DNA of 64,000 nt, taken from Dysosmobacter sp. Marseille-Q4140 (GTDB taxonomy: Bacteria; Bacillota; Clostridia; Oscillospirales; Oscillospiraceae). Location: assembly GCA_018228705.1 (NCBI GenBank), contig CP073694.1:2108001-2172000 (forward strand), in the 5' to 3' direction. Positions 43,752-51,431 of the stretch are shown here, in pieces. Under the pieces are notes generated by a model that saw only the letters and a list, made by a program, of their open reading frames with translations, was not told the origin of the DNA and made no database searches. Every line of letters begins with the position of its first letter. The stretch's first letter is position 1. The position numbers were made by a program, and so were the translations under genes.

Positions 43752-44429
43752 ATGAGCATGAAATTTGATTTTCGGACCAAATTGCTTGTCATAGTTCTCA
43801 CTATGTCGCTTGTGGCGGTGCTCACAAGCGACATTTTGATATACACACTTTTGGGCGTTTTGAGCGTGTATTTGATTATTCAGGGCTTTGGCAGGCAGAC
43901 AATAAAATATCTAATCGTCTGCGGTGTTTTTATCGTGTTAAGGCTGCTTTCAGGAGGACAGGGCATTACCATTCTTATGCCGGAAATGTTCCTGTTCATG
44001 GTGCTGCGTATTTTGATGATGGTTATGGCTGCGCAGCCCGTGATTGGTATGCCGCCGGGAGAAGTTGTAGCAGTTTTTAAAAAAATCCACGCTCCTGATG
44101 GAATTGCCCTGCCCGTAACCTTCATGTTGCGTTTCTTCCCTACTGTGCGCAGTGAATTTTCCGATGTGTTTGCCTCACTTCGGCTGCGAAAGCTGTTGTC
44201 ATGGAAACATCCTCTGGACGCAATGGAGTATATTGTTACGCCTGTTATTTTCCGTTCATCCAGAATAGCTGAGGAACTCGCAGCTTCTGCTGAAAGCAGG
44301 GGGATTTCCAATCCGGGAAAACATACCTGCCGCAGGAAGATAGAATTTCAAAAAAGAGATTGGATTATGTGCGTGGTTGCTGTTTGCGTAACCGCACTCT
44401 ATTTTGTGCTGGAAAGGACGGTAGCATAA
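43752..44429 (+). CDS. ecfT: ECF transporter transmembrane component T
   Basis: 225 residues. N-terminal hydrophobic helices (LLVIVLTMSLVAVLTSDILIYTLL) are followed by the coupling helices with the CbiQ/EcfT motif AEELAASAESRGI (A-R-G box) at about 175-187. It ends with another membrane helix. It joins the S component to the ATPase. Its TAA overlaps the ATG of the ATPase gene (TAATG). Confidence 0.88.
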   Translation: MSMKFDFRTKLLVIVLTMSLVAVLTSDILIYTLLGVLSVYLIIQGFGRQTIKYLIVCGVFIVLRLLSGGQGITILMPEMFLFMVLRILMMVMAAQPVIGMPPGEVVAVFKKIHAPDGIALPVTFMLRFFPTVRSEFSDVFASLRLRKLLSWKHPLDAMEYIVTPVIFRSSRIAEELAASAESRGISNPGKHTCRRKIEFQKRDWIMCVVAVCVTALYFVLERTVA

Positions 44430-45910
44430 TGGTAAATGATAAAGCAAGGCGATCCGTTATCCAGTTTGAAGATGTATCTTTTGAATATCCGGGAGCCGAA
44501 ACAGAAAGTATCCATCATATCAGCCTCGATATAAAAAAGGGCGAGTTCCTTGTTCTGACTGGAGGGAGCGGCTGCGGAAAGACAACTTTAACACGATTGA
44601 TAAACGGGTTAGCTGAACAATTTTACGAAGGGACGCTGAAAGGGCGAGTCACACTGCTGGGACGCAGCATATCGGAATATCCTCTGTATGAAATCGGGAA
44701 AAAAGTAGGTTCAATCTTTCAAGATCCAAAGAGCCAGTTTTTTGCCAGTATTACAGAGGATGAAATTGCGTTCGGGTGTGAAAACTATGGCGTTCCGTAT
44801 GAAGAACTGGATGGACGGGTTTCAAGTGCGATCAAACGTATTAACGGAGATATGCTGCGCGGGAAAGAAATTTATCCGATGTCCAGCGGAGAAAAACAGA
44901 AAATAGCGGTGGCCTCCGTCAATGCTGTTGACCCGGAAATTTATGTGTTTGATGAACCTTCGGCCAATTTGGATATGTATTCCGTTGAGGCGCTTAAAAA
45001 TTTGATGGGTGGACTAAAAGCGGAAGGCCACACAATCATTGTTGCTGAACACCGGCTTTATTATCTTACTGACCTTGCAGACCGTTTTCTTTATATGGAA
45101 AACGGGAGCATAAAAGAAGAATGGACGGCGGGAGAACTGCTCTCTATTCCAGAAGAAAAAAGACGAGCCATAGGAATACGGGCGGCAGATTTACACCATA
45201 TTGAAGTAGATATTCCCCCTACAAAAGAAAAAGATATGACGCTGGAGGTAAAGGATTTGACGTTTTCCTATCGCAAACATCCGGTTTTCCACGATATATC
45301 TTTTCGGGCGTATGCTGGCGACCTGATTGCGATTGTAGGCCATAACGGAATAGGAAAAACTACTTTGTCGAATATTCTTTGTGGTATGCAAAAGGAAAAA
45401 GAGGGTCAGGTCATATATAACGGGACAAAGGTATCTAAAGGCAAAAGGAAGAATTTTGCCTACTTTGTTATGCAAAATACAGATTGCCAGTTGTTTGGGG
45501 ACAGCGTAGAAGAAGAACTGCTATTAAACGGAAAAGGCAGTACCCAGGAGCAACGCGATGATCTGCTAAAACTATATGGTTTGTTTGAATGGAAAGAACG
45601 GCATCCCGCTACTCTTTCCGGCGGACAGAAACAACGGCTCGCTCTCGCTGTATCGGATTGGATAGATACCCCCGTTTTGATTTTGGATGAGCCTACCAGC
45701 GGTCTTGATTTCAAAAATATGATGAGAATATCGGAGCATTTGAAAGCTCTGGCGCAAAAAGGAAAGACCATTTTAATCATTACCCACGATTATGAATTTG
45801 CCGCTATGACTTGCAATCGGGTTCTGCATTTCGTTGATGAAGGTCATGTAGAAACATTTCCGTTACAGGAAAATTTGTCCCGCTTATATTCCTGCCTTAT
45901 GTGTCAATGA
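44429..45910 (+). CDS. ECF-type double ATPase (fused EcfA1/EcfA2)
   Basis: 493 residues holding two ABC ATPase domains. The first has Walker A GGSGCGKTTL, signature MSSGEKQKIAV and Walker B YVFDEPSANLD. The second has GHNGIGKTTL, LSGGQKQRLAL and LILDEPTSGLD. It drives the importer formed with the preceding S and T components. ATG 44429 is coupled to the EcfT stop; the upstream open frame to 44360 lies inside ecfT and was rejected. Confidence 0.92.
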   Translation: MVNDKARRSVIQFEDVSFEYPGAETESIHHISLDIKKGEFLVLTGGSGCGKTTLTRLINGLAEQFYEGTLKGRVTLLGRSISEYPLYEIGKKVGSIFQDPKSQFFASITEDEIAFGCENYGVPYEELDGRVSSAIKRINGDMLRGKEIYPMSSGEKQKIAVASVNAVDPEIYVFDEPSANLDMYSVEALKNLMGGLKAEGHTIIVAEHRLYYLTDLADRFLYMENGSIKEEWTAGELLSIPEEKRRAIGIRAADLHHIEVDIPPTKEKDMTLEVKDLTFSYRKHPVFHDISFRAYAGDLIAIVGHNGIGKTTLSNILCGMQKEKEGQVIYNGTKVSKGKRKNFAYFVMQNTDCQLFGDSVEEELLLNGKGSTQEQRDDLLKLYGLFEWKERHPATLSGGQKQRLALAVSDWIDTPVLILDEPTSGLDFKNMMRISEHLKALAQKGKTILIITHDYEFAAMTCNRVLHFVDEGHVETFPLQENLSRLYSCLMCQ

Positions 45911-46032
45911 ATTATGTGTCTGATTGGATAGATACGCTCTGTATGGAGTGGCAGAAACAACTGAATGATTTTATGATAATAGACGGGTTAGAAGATACTA
46001 ACTCGTCTATTATTGCGAAAGGAGCCTTGCTT

Positions 46033-47841
46033 ATGGATAAGCAAAAAAATGGAGAACTGTCCAGAATGTTCGGATATGCAGGGAAATTCCATGTTTTGAC
46101 CGTTTTGGGATGTGTTCTCTCCGGGATCAGTACCATTTTATCTATGCTGCCTTTTGTTTGCATTTGGCTCGTCATCCGCGATTTAATCCAGGCTTTTGCT
46201 GCCGGGGATATATCTCTTGCAACGGGGAGCGCCCATTATGCGTGGATGGCGGTTGTGTTTGCAACGGCAAGCATTTTAATTTATTTTATCGCCCTGAACT
46301 GTACTCATCTGGCGGCGTTTCGTACAGCCACCAATATGAGAAAATCTGCAATTCATCATATCGTGACGCTGCCGTTGGGGTATTTCAGCCAAAATGCAAG
46401 CGGACGGCTCAGAAAAATCATTGATGATAATGCAGGACTTACAGAAGGATTTCTGGCCCATCAGCTTCCCGATCTGACCGGAGCCGCAGTTATGCCGGTT
46501 GCCGTTATTATTTTGATTTTCCTTTTTGACTGGCGGCTGGGAATTTGCTGCCTGATACCTATGGGAATCAGTGTCATCTTTCTCAAACAGATGATGGGCG
46601 GAGATAATGCGCAGTTTATGGGCAAGTATATGACTGCACTGGAAACAATGAATAAAGAAGCTGTGGAATATATTCGCGGTATTCCTGTTGTAAAAGTATT
46701 TCAGCAAACTATTTATTCCTTCAAAAATTTTCACGCTGCAATAGAAGAATACGAAAAATTTGCTTCCGGGTATGCCTTAAAATGCCGTATTCCTCTTACT
46801 GGATTTACAGTAACACTGAACGGCACATTTGTTTTACTTATTCCAGTCGCCATGTTTATTTTGTCCGGGGTCAGCGGCCAGGCGGCTTATGAAAATGTTG
46901 TGCTGGATTTTCTGTTTTACAGTTTGTTTACTCCGGTCTGTGCAACTATGATGAACCGTATCATGTTTGCCAGCGAGCAGCTTATGGCGGCTAAAAGTGC
47001 AGTCAGCCGGGTGGATGAAATTTTGCAGGAAAAGCCATTGAAAGAGCCGGAACATCCCCTGATCCCGGTAGATGCTTCGATTGTGTTTTCGGATGTTTCC
47101 TTCGCCTATCCAGGGGCCAAAGAGAAGGCCTTAGACTATATCAGCTTTGAGGTTCCGGCAGGAAAAACAGTTGCGCTTGTTGGTGCCTCTGGCAGCGGTA
47201 AAAGTACAGCAGCAAGTCTCATTCCCCGATTTTATGATGTTCAGTCAGGTTCTGTTACGATTGGCGGCGTGGATGTACGCAATATTGAGAAGCAGGAACT
47301 GATGGAAAGGGTTGCTTTCGTGTTTCAGAATACCCGTCTGTTCAAGGATACTTTACTGAATAATATTAAAGCGGCCCGCCCGGACGCTACCAGGGAAGAA
47401 GTCCTGAAAGCGGCTGATGAAGCACAATGCAAGGACATTATTGACCGCCTCCCGGATGGGCTTGATACGCTCGTTGGAACAGGAGGCACATATCTCTCAG
47501 GAGGTGAAAATCAAAGGATTGCTCTTGCAAGGGCAATCTTAAAAGACGCCCCTATTATTGTGCTGGATGAAGCCACAGCATTTGCAGATGCCGAAAACGA
47601 ACATCAGATACAGCTCGCTTTTGAGCGGCTGACCCAAAACAAAACGGTTCTGATGATTGCTCATCGACTTTCTACGATACAAGACGCAGACCTTATTCTG
47701 GTGTTCAAGGATGGGCAGATTGCAGAAAGAGGTACACACGAAGAATTAGTAGCCTTAAATGGTATTTATTCTTCCATGTGGAAGGATTACCAGACTTCGA
47801 TTGCCTGGAAGGTCGGAAAGGAGGACGAGCAGCATGATTAA
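46033..47841 (+). CDS. ABC exporter-type half transporter (IrtA/YbtP-like)
   Basis: 602 residues: an N-terminal six-helix membrane domain (about 15-330) and a C-terminal ATPase with Walker A GASGSGKSTAAS, Q loop VAFVFQNTRLF, signature YLSGGENQRIALARA and Walker B IIVLDEATAFAD. Exporter-fold pairs beside AraC and metal regulators (YbtPQ, IrtAB) import ferric siderophores. ATG 46033 follows AAAGGAG; the open frame from 45901 lacks a ribosome site. The stop overlaps the next start by 8 bp. Confidence 0.9.
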   Translation: MDKQKNGELSRMFGYAGKFHVLTVLGCVLSGISTILSMLPFVCIWLVIRDLIQAFAAGDISLATGSAHYAWMAVVFATASILIYFIALNCTHLAAFRTATNMRKSAIHHIVTLPLGYFSQNASGRLRKIIDDNAGLTEGFLAHQLPDLTGAAVMPVAVIILIFLFDWRLGICCLIPMGISVIFLKQMMGGDNAQFMGKYMTALETMNKEAVEYIRGIPVVKVFQQTIYSFKNFHAAIEEYEKFASGYALKCRIPLTGFTVTLNGTFVLLIPVAMFILSGVSGQAAYENVVLDFLFYSLFTPVCATMMNRIMFASEQLMAAKSAVSRVDEILQEKPLKEPEHPLIPVDASIVFSDVSFAYPGAKEKALDYISFEVPAGKTVALVGASGSGKSTAASLIPRFYDVQSGSVTIGGVDVRNIEKQELMERVAFVFQNTRLFKDTLLNNIKAARPDATREEVLKAADEAQCKDIIDRLPDGLDTLVGTGGTYLSGGENQRIALARAILKDAPIIVLDEATAFADAENEHQIQLAFERLTQNKTVLMIAHRLSTIQDADLILVFKDGQIAERGTHEELVALNGIYSSMWKDYQTSIAWKVGKEDEQHD

Positions 47842-49582
47842 GGCGTTAAAAAAGAAGTATGCGTTAAGCAATCAGGGTGCAAAAGACCTGTTAAAAGGGA
47901 TCGTTTATTCGGTACTGGCTAATATCAGCCTTATGTTTCCTGTTATTCTTCTGGCTATCGTCCTCAATCAGCTTCTTGCGCCTGTTTTGGGAACGAGTGC
48001 GCCAGAGATCAGTGCCGCCGTTTACACTGTGATTGGAATTGTGATTTTAGCCGTTGTATTTATTTTTCATTATTGCCAGTACACCGCAGCATATCTCGGA
48101 ACGTATGACGAAAGCGCAAGGCGGCGTATCGGACTTGCGGAAAAATTGCGCACCCTTCCGCTGACCTTCTTCCACCAGCGTGATCTTGCTGACCTGACAA
48201 GCACTATTATGGGAGACTGTGCAAACTTTGAGCACGCATTTTCCCATACGGTTCCACAATTCTTTGGAGCAGTTATCTCTACGGGGATTGTTTGTATCGG
48301 CCTGCTGATTTTCAACTGGCAAATGGGCCTGGCTCTTCTCTGGGTAGCTCCGATTTCATTTGCAATCGTTATTCTGTCACGGAAATGGCAGGAAAAACTC
48401 AACCAAAAACACATGAACGCCAGACTTGAGCTTGCAGAGGGTATTCAGGAGTGTTTGGAAACTGTACAGGATATAAAAGCCTGCAATCAGGAAGAAGATT
48501 ATCTTCGCAAATTGGACGCAAAGATGGATGCCGCAGAAAAAGCACAAATTTCATCCGAAATGACAACGGCAAGTCTGCTGACAACCGGCCAGATGTTTTT
48601 ACGGCTCGGTTTGGCAACGGTGATTGTAGTAGGTAACGGTCTTGTGGTAAGTGGAGGTACCTCTCTGTTTACCTATATTCTGTTTTTGATTGCTGCCTCC
48701 CGCCTTTATGATCCGCTTTCCGGGGCGATGTCAAATATGGCGGAGCTGTTCTCTGTACAGCTTCAGGTAAACCGTTTGAAAGAAATAGAGGAATACCCGG
48801 AAGAAACCGGCGAGAAGAATATCCATACAAACGGGTACGATATTACATTCGATCATGTCCAGTTTTCTTACGAAAAGGGCAAACCGGTACTGAAGGATGT
48901 TTCGTTTACTGCAAAACAGGGACAGGTCACGGCATTGGTTGCCCCGTCCGGCGGCGGCAAAAGTACAGTCGCAAAACTGGCAGCCAAATTTTATCCTCTG
49001 GACGGAGGAAGAATATTGTTGGGCGGAACCGATATTGCTCCGCTAAATTCAACCATGTTGATGAAAAACTTCTCTATCGTTTTTCAAGATGTTGTGCTGT
49101 TTAATAACACCATCATGGAAAATATTCGCGTTGGCAAAAAGGACGCTACGGACGAGGAAGTGATTGTCGCAGCTAAAGCAGCGCAGTGTGATGAATTTAT
49201 TTCAAAATTACCTGACGGCTATCAGACAGTGATTGGAGAAAACGGCTCTACGCTATCAGGCGGTGAATGCCAGCGGCTTTCCATCGCACGCGCTCTTTTG
49301 AAAGATGCTCCTGTTATTCTTCTCGATGAAGCTACTGCTTCTCTTGATGTAGATAACGAAACTGAAATTCAAAACGCAATATCCAGGCTGGTAAAAGGCA
49401 AGACGGTTCTTATTATCGCTCATCGAATGAGGACGGTGGAGGCTGCCGATAACATTGTTGTATTGTCAGATGGTATTGTAGCCGAAAACGGGACTCACGA
49501 AGAACTTATGAAAGAAAATGGCCTCTATCATAGACTGGTCGATTTACAGACAGCTTCTGCAAATTGGAAGTTAAGCGTTTAA
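47834..49582 (+). CDS. ABC exporter-type half transporter (IrtB/YbtQ-like)
   Basis: 582 residues, partner of the preceding protein. Membrane domain with ALVLNQLLAPVLG-type first helices (IVLNQLLAPVLG) and PLTFFHQRDLADLTSTIMGDC. The ATPase has Walker A APSGGGKSTVAK, signature TLSGGECQRLSIARA and Walker B VILLDEATASLD. AAAGGAGG lies nine bases before ATG 47834. Together the two make a heterodimer; siderophore import is inferred from context, and export cannot be excluded. Confidence 0.9.
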   Translation: MIKALKKKYALSNQGAKDLLKGIVYSVLANISLMFPVILLAIVLNQLLAPVLGTSAPEISAAVYTVIGIVILAVVFIFHYCQYTAAYLGTYDESARRRIGLAEKLRTLPLTFFHQRDLADLTSTIMGDCANFEHAFSHTVPQFFGAVISTGIVCIGLLIFNWQMGLALLWVAPISFAIVILSRKWQEKLNQKHMNARLELAEGIQECLETVQDIKACNQEEDYLRKLDAKMDAAEKAQISSEMTTASLLTTGQMFLRLGLATVIVVGNGLVVSGGTSLFTYILFLIAASRLYDPLSGAMSNMAELFSVQLQVNRLKEIEEYPEETGEKNIHTNGYDITFDHVQFSYEKGKPVLKDVSFTAKQGQVTALVAPSGGGKSTVAKLAAKFYPLDGGRILLGGTDIAPLNSTMLMKNFSIVFQDVVLFNNTIMENIRVGKKDATDEEVIVAAKAAQCDEFISKLPDGYQTVIGENGSTLSGGECQRLSIARALLKDAPVILLDEATASLDVDNETEIQNAISRLVKGKTVLIIAHRMRTVEAADNIVVLSDGIVAENGTHEELMKENGLYHRLVDLQTASANWKLSV

Positions 49583-49602
49583 TTCGTAATAAGGAGGTAC
49601 TG

Positions 49603-49974
49603 ATGAAACTTCATGCGTCCGGGGAGGACTACCTGGAAACCATCCTTGTTCTCCAAAAGAAACTCGGTATGGTACGCTCCGTAGATGTGGCCCGGCACAT
49701 GGAGGTGTCAAAGCCCAGCGTGTGCCATGCAGTGGCTACCTTGCGGGACGGCGGCTTTCTCACGATGGACGAAGATCACTTTCTCCATCTGACCGATGTG
49801 GGCCGCGAGGTGGCTGAAAAAATCTATGAGCGTCACTGCTTCTTTACCGAGCAGCTTATCGCCGCAGGCGTTGACCCAAAAACTGCGGAGGCCGATGCCT
49901 GCCGGATTGAACACATTATCAGCGATGAAAGCTTTTCACGGCTGAAAGAGGCAGCCGGACAGGAACAAACCTAA
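49603..49974 (+). CDS. DtxR/MntR-family metal-dependent regulator
   Basis: 123 residues. Winged helix SGEDYLETILVLQKKLGMVRSVDVARHMEVSKPSVCHAVATLRDGG, then LTDVGREVAEKIYERHCFFTEQLIAAGV and ACRIEHIISDESF, which hold the metal-binding Glu, His, Cys and Asp/Glu positions of the family. It lacks the C-terminal SH3-like domain, as in MntR. It has a ribosome site TAAGGAGGTAC. It closes the transporter row, which supports metal (iron or manganese) control of uptake. Confidence 0.9.
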   Translation: MKLHASGEDYLETILVLQKKLGMVRSVDVARHMEVSKPSVCHAVATLRDGGFLTMDEDHFLHLTDVGREVAEKIYERHCFFTEQLIAAGVDPKTAEADACRIEHIISDESFSRLKEAAGQEQT

Positions 49975-50170
49975 ACCGAATAAGCCAAGCGATCCTGCCC
50001 CGCAAGACGGGAAAAGAAAAAAACCGTTGCAGGGCAGGCAACTTCGTGCGCCCATAATGGATTTTCAGGGACTGCGGCGGTTTTGAGTACATCAAGGCCG
50101 CCGTTCCTTATGCCCTCGACAAAGGAGTGACGCCTACACGCTGACACGGCGGCTTTAGGAGGGAGCCGCC

Positions 50171-50284
50171 ATGAAGCACACTGACCGCCGACAAATTCAG
50201 ACGATATTTGCACTATCGTCAAAAAAATCCCGGCCACCGAACAGGCCCCGTCTGGCAGCCAGTGCGAAAATTGTCACAATGTAA
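50171..50284 (+). CDS. Small hypothetical protein before the sigma-like genes
   Basis: 37 residues (MKHTDRRQIQTIFALSSKKS and on), basic, with AGGAGG eight bases before the ATG. No family was recognised. The rest of 49975-50451 is noncoding. It includes an inverted repeat CGTTCAGATTTT / AAAATCTGAACG (50410-50439) that abuts the next ribosome site and could control the next gene. Confidence 0.4.
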   Translation: MKHTDRRQIQTIFALSSKKSRPPNRPRLAASAKIVTM

Positions 50285-50451
50285 CTGAATACCGTGTTTT
50301 TTGCGCTCGAATAGCTTCATGCTGTCCGGGCGCTTTTTCATACCTGTGGGGCCGGAACATCGGGCCAACATGGCCCGAACCTTGCCCCCGGTGTCGTTCC
50401 CCGCCGCCCCGTTCAGATTTTCCCGCAAAAATCTGAACGGAGGAAAGGCCG

Positions 50452-50865
50452 ATGGAAGTCACCATCAATTACAACGGACAAGCTGTGGCCGTGGAGGTCA
50501 CGCTGGAAGTCTATGAATTTCTTGACCGGGCCGACCACAAAGCCGAAAACCTGTCTCATGAGCAGCGGCGGCATTGGGATGGCCGGGAGTTTGACGAGTA
50601 CATAGTTGCCACCGAGGGCGTGGGTATCTACGGCGAAACGCCGGAGGACTACCTTTGCCGCATGGAAACGCTGGGCGAGCTGATGGCCGTCCTGGACACC
50701 TGCACCGAGACCCAGCGCCGCCGGTTCCTGCTCTATGCCCTGGACGGGCTGAGTTTTTCGGAGATCGCTGCCCTGTGCGGCTGCTCCAAGAGTTCGGTGC
50801 AAGGCTCCATTGAAGCGGTCAGAAAAATTTTCAAAAAAATTTTGAGAAACCACCCATACGAATGA
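50452..50865 (+). CDS. Sigma-70-like element regulator
   Basis: 137 residues. The C-terminal half is a sigma region 4 helix-turn-helix: ETQRRRFLLYALDGLSFSEIAALCGCSKSSVQGSIEAVRKIFKKIL. The N-terminal half (VTINYNGQAVAVEVTLEVYEFLDRADHKAENLSHEQRRHWD) is typical of small sigma-like proteins of clostridial conjugative elements. It is preceded by a hairpin whose second arm nearly touches GGAGGAAAGG. It probably controls element genes. Confidence 0.85.
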   Translation: MEVTINYNGQAVAVEVTLEVYEFLDRADHKAENLSHEQRRHWDGREFDEYIVATEGVGIYGETPEDYLCRMETLGELMAVLDTCTETQRRRFLLYALDGLSFSEIAALCGCSKSSVQGSIEAVRKIFKKILRNHPYE

Positions 50866-50968
50866 CCCCTTTTCGGGCTACCAAGTGAAAGGGATTGTCT
50901 CCCTTATCCCAGCGGGAGGCGGACAGCGGACAAGCTGCCCGCCTCCCCCATTTTCAGGAGGTAAGCCT

Positions 50969-51421
50969 ATGAAAACCATCAATCTGCGGTGGATTTATCC
51001 CCACTACCGGCACAACGAGTTTGTGGAGGTCAGCGATGAGGTCTGGGAGGCCATACAGCAGGCCCAGCGCGAGATGAACAACTATGAGCGCCGGAAGGTC
51101 TACCACCGCGCCTACTACTCCCTGGACGCATATAGCTGGACGGAGAACTACGCGCTGGAACACGGGAGATCGCCGGAGGAAATCCTTTTGGAGCGCGAGG
51201 AACGGGCCGCCCGCCTGCGGCTGGTTGCCGCCTTGCCGGAGGCACTGTCTCATACCACTCCAACCCAGGCCCGCCGTGTCCGGGCCTACTACATCGCCGG
51301 TATCAACCAGCCGAAAATTGCCCGGATGGAGGGCGTACACAGCAGCAAGGTCAGCATTGCCATCCGGCGGGGCCTGCGGAATATGCGCCGCTGCTATGAC
51401 GGCCTTTTCCCGTCAGAATGA
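50969..51421 (+). CDS. Sigma-70-like protein, first of a tandem pair
   Basis: 150 residues beginning MKTINLRWIYPHYRHNEFVEVSDEVWEAI. The C-terminal region 4-like HTH is TPTQARRVRAYYIAGINQPKIARMEGVHSSKVSIAIRRGLRNMRR. CAGGAGGTAAGCCT precedes the ATG. It is a clear paralogue of the N-terminal 150 residues of the next gene, which starts 10 bp after its stop. Confidence 0.82.
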   Translation: MKTINLRWIYPHYRHNEFVEVSDEVWEAIQQAQREMNNYERRKVYHRAYYSLDAYSWTENYALEHGRSPEEILLEREERAARLRLVAALPEALSHTTPTQARRVRAYYIAGINQPKIARMEGVHSSKVSIAIRRGLRNMRRCYDGLFPSE

Positions 51422-51431
51422 GGGCGGGCCT

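Noticed and set aside
45901..46032. Upstream extension of the first ABC half transporter
   Set aside because: No ribosome site and no family similarity; AAAGGAG supports ATG 46033.
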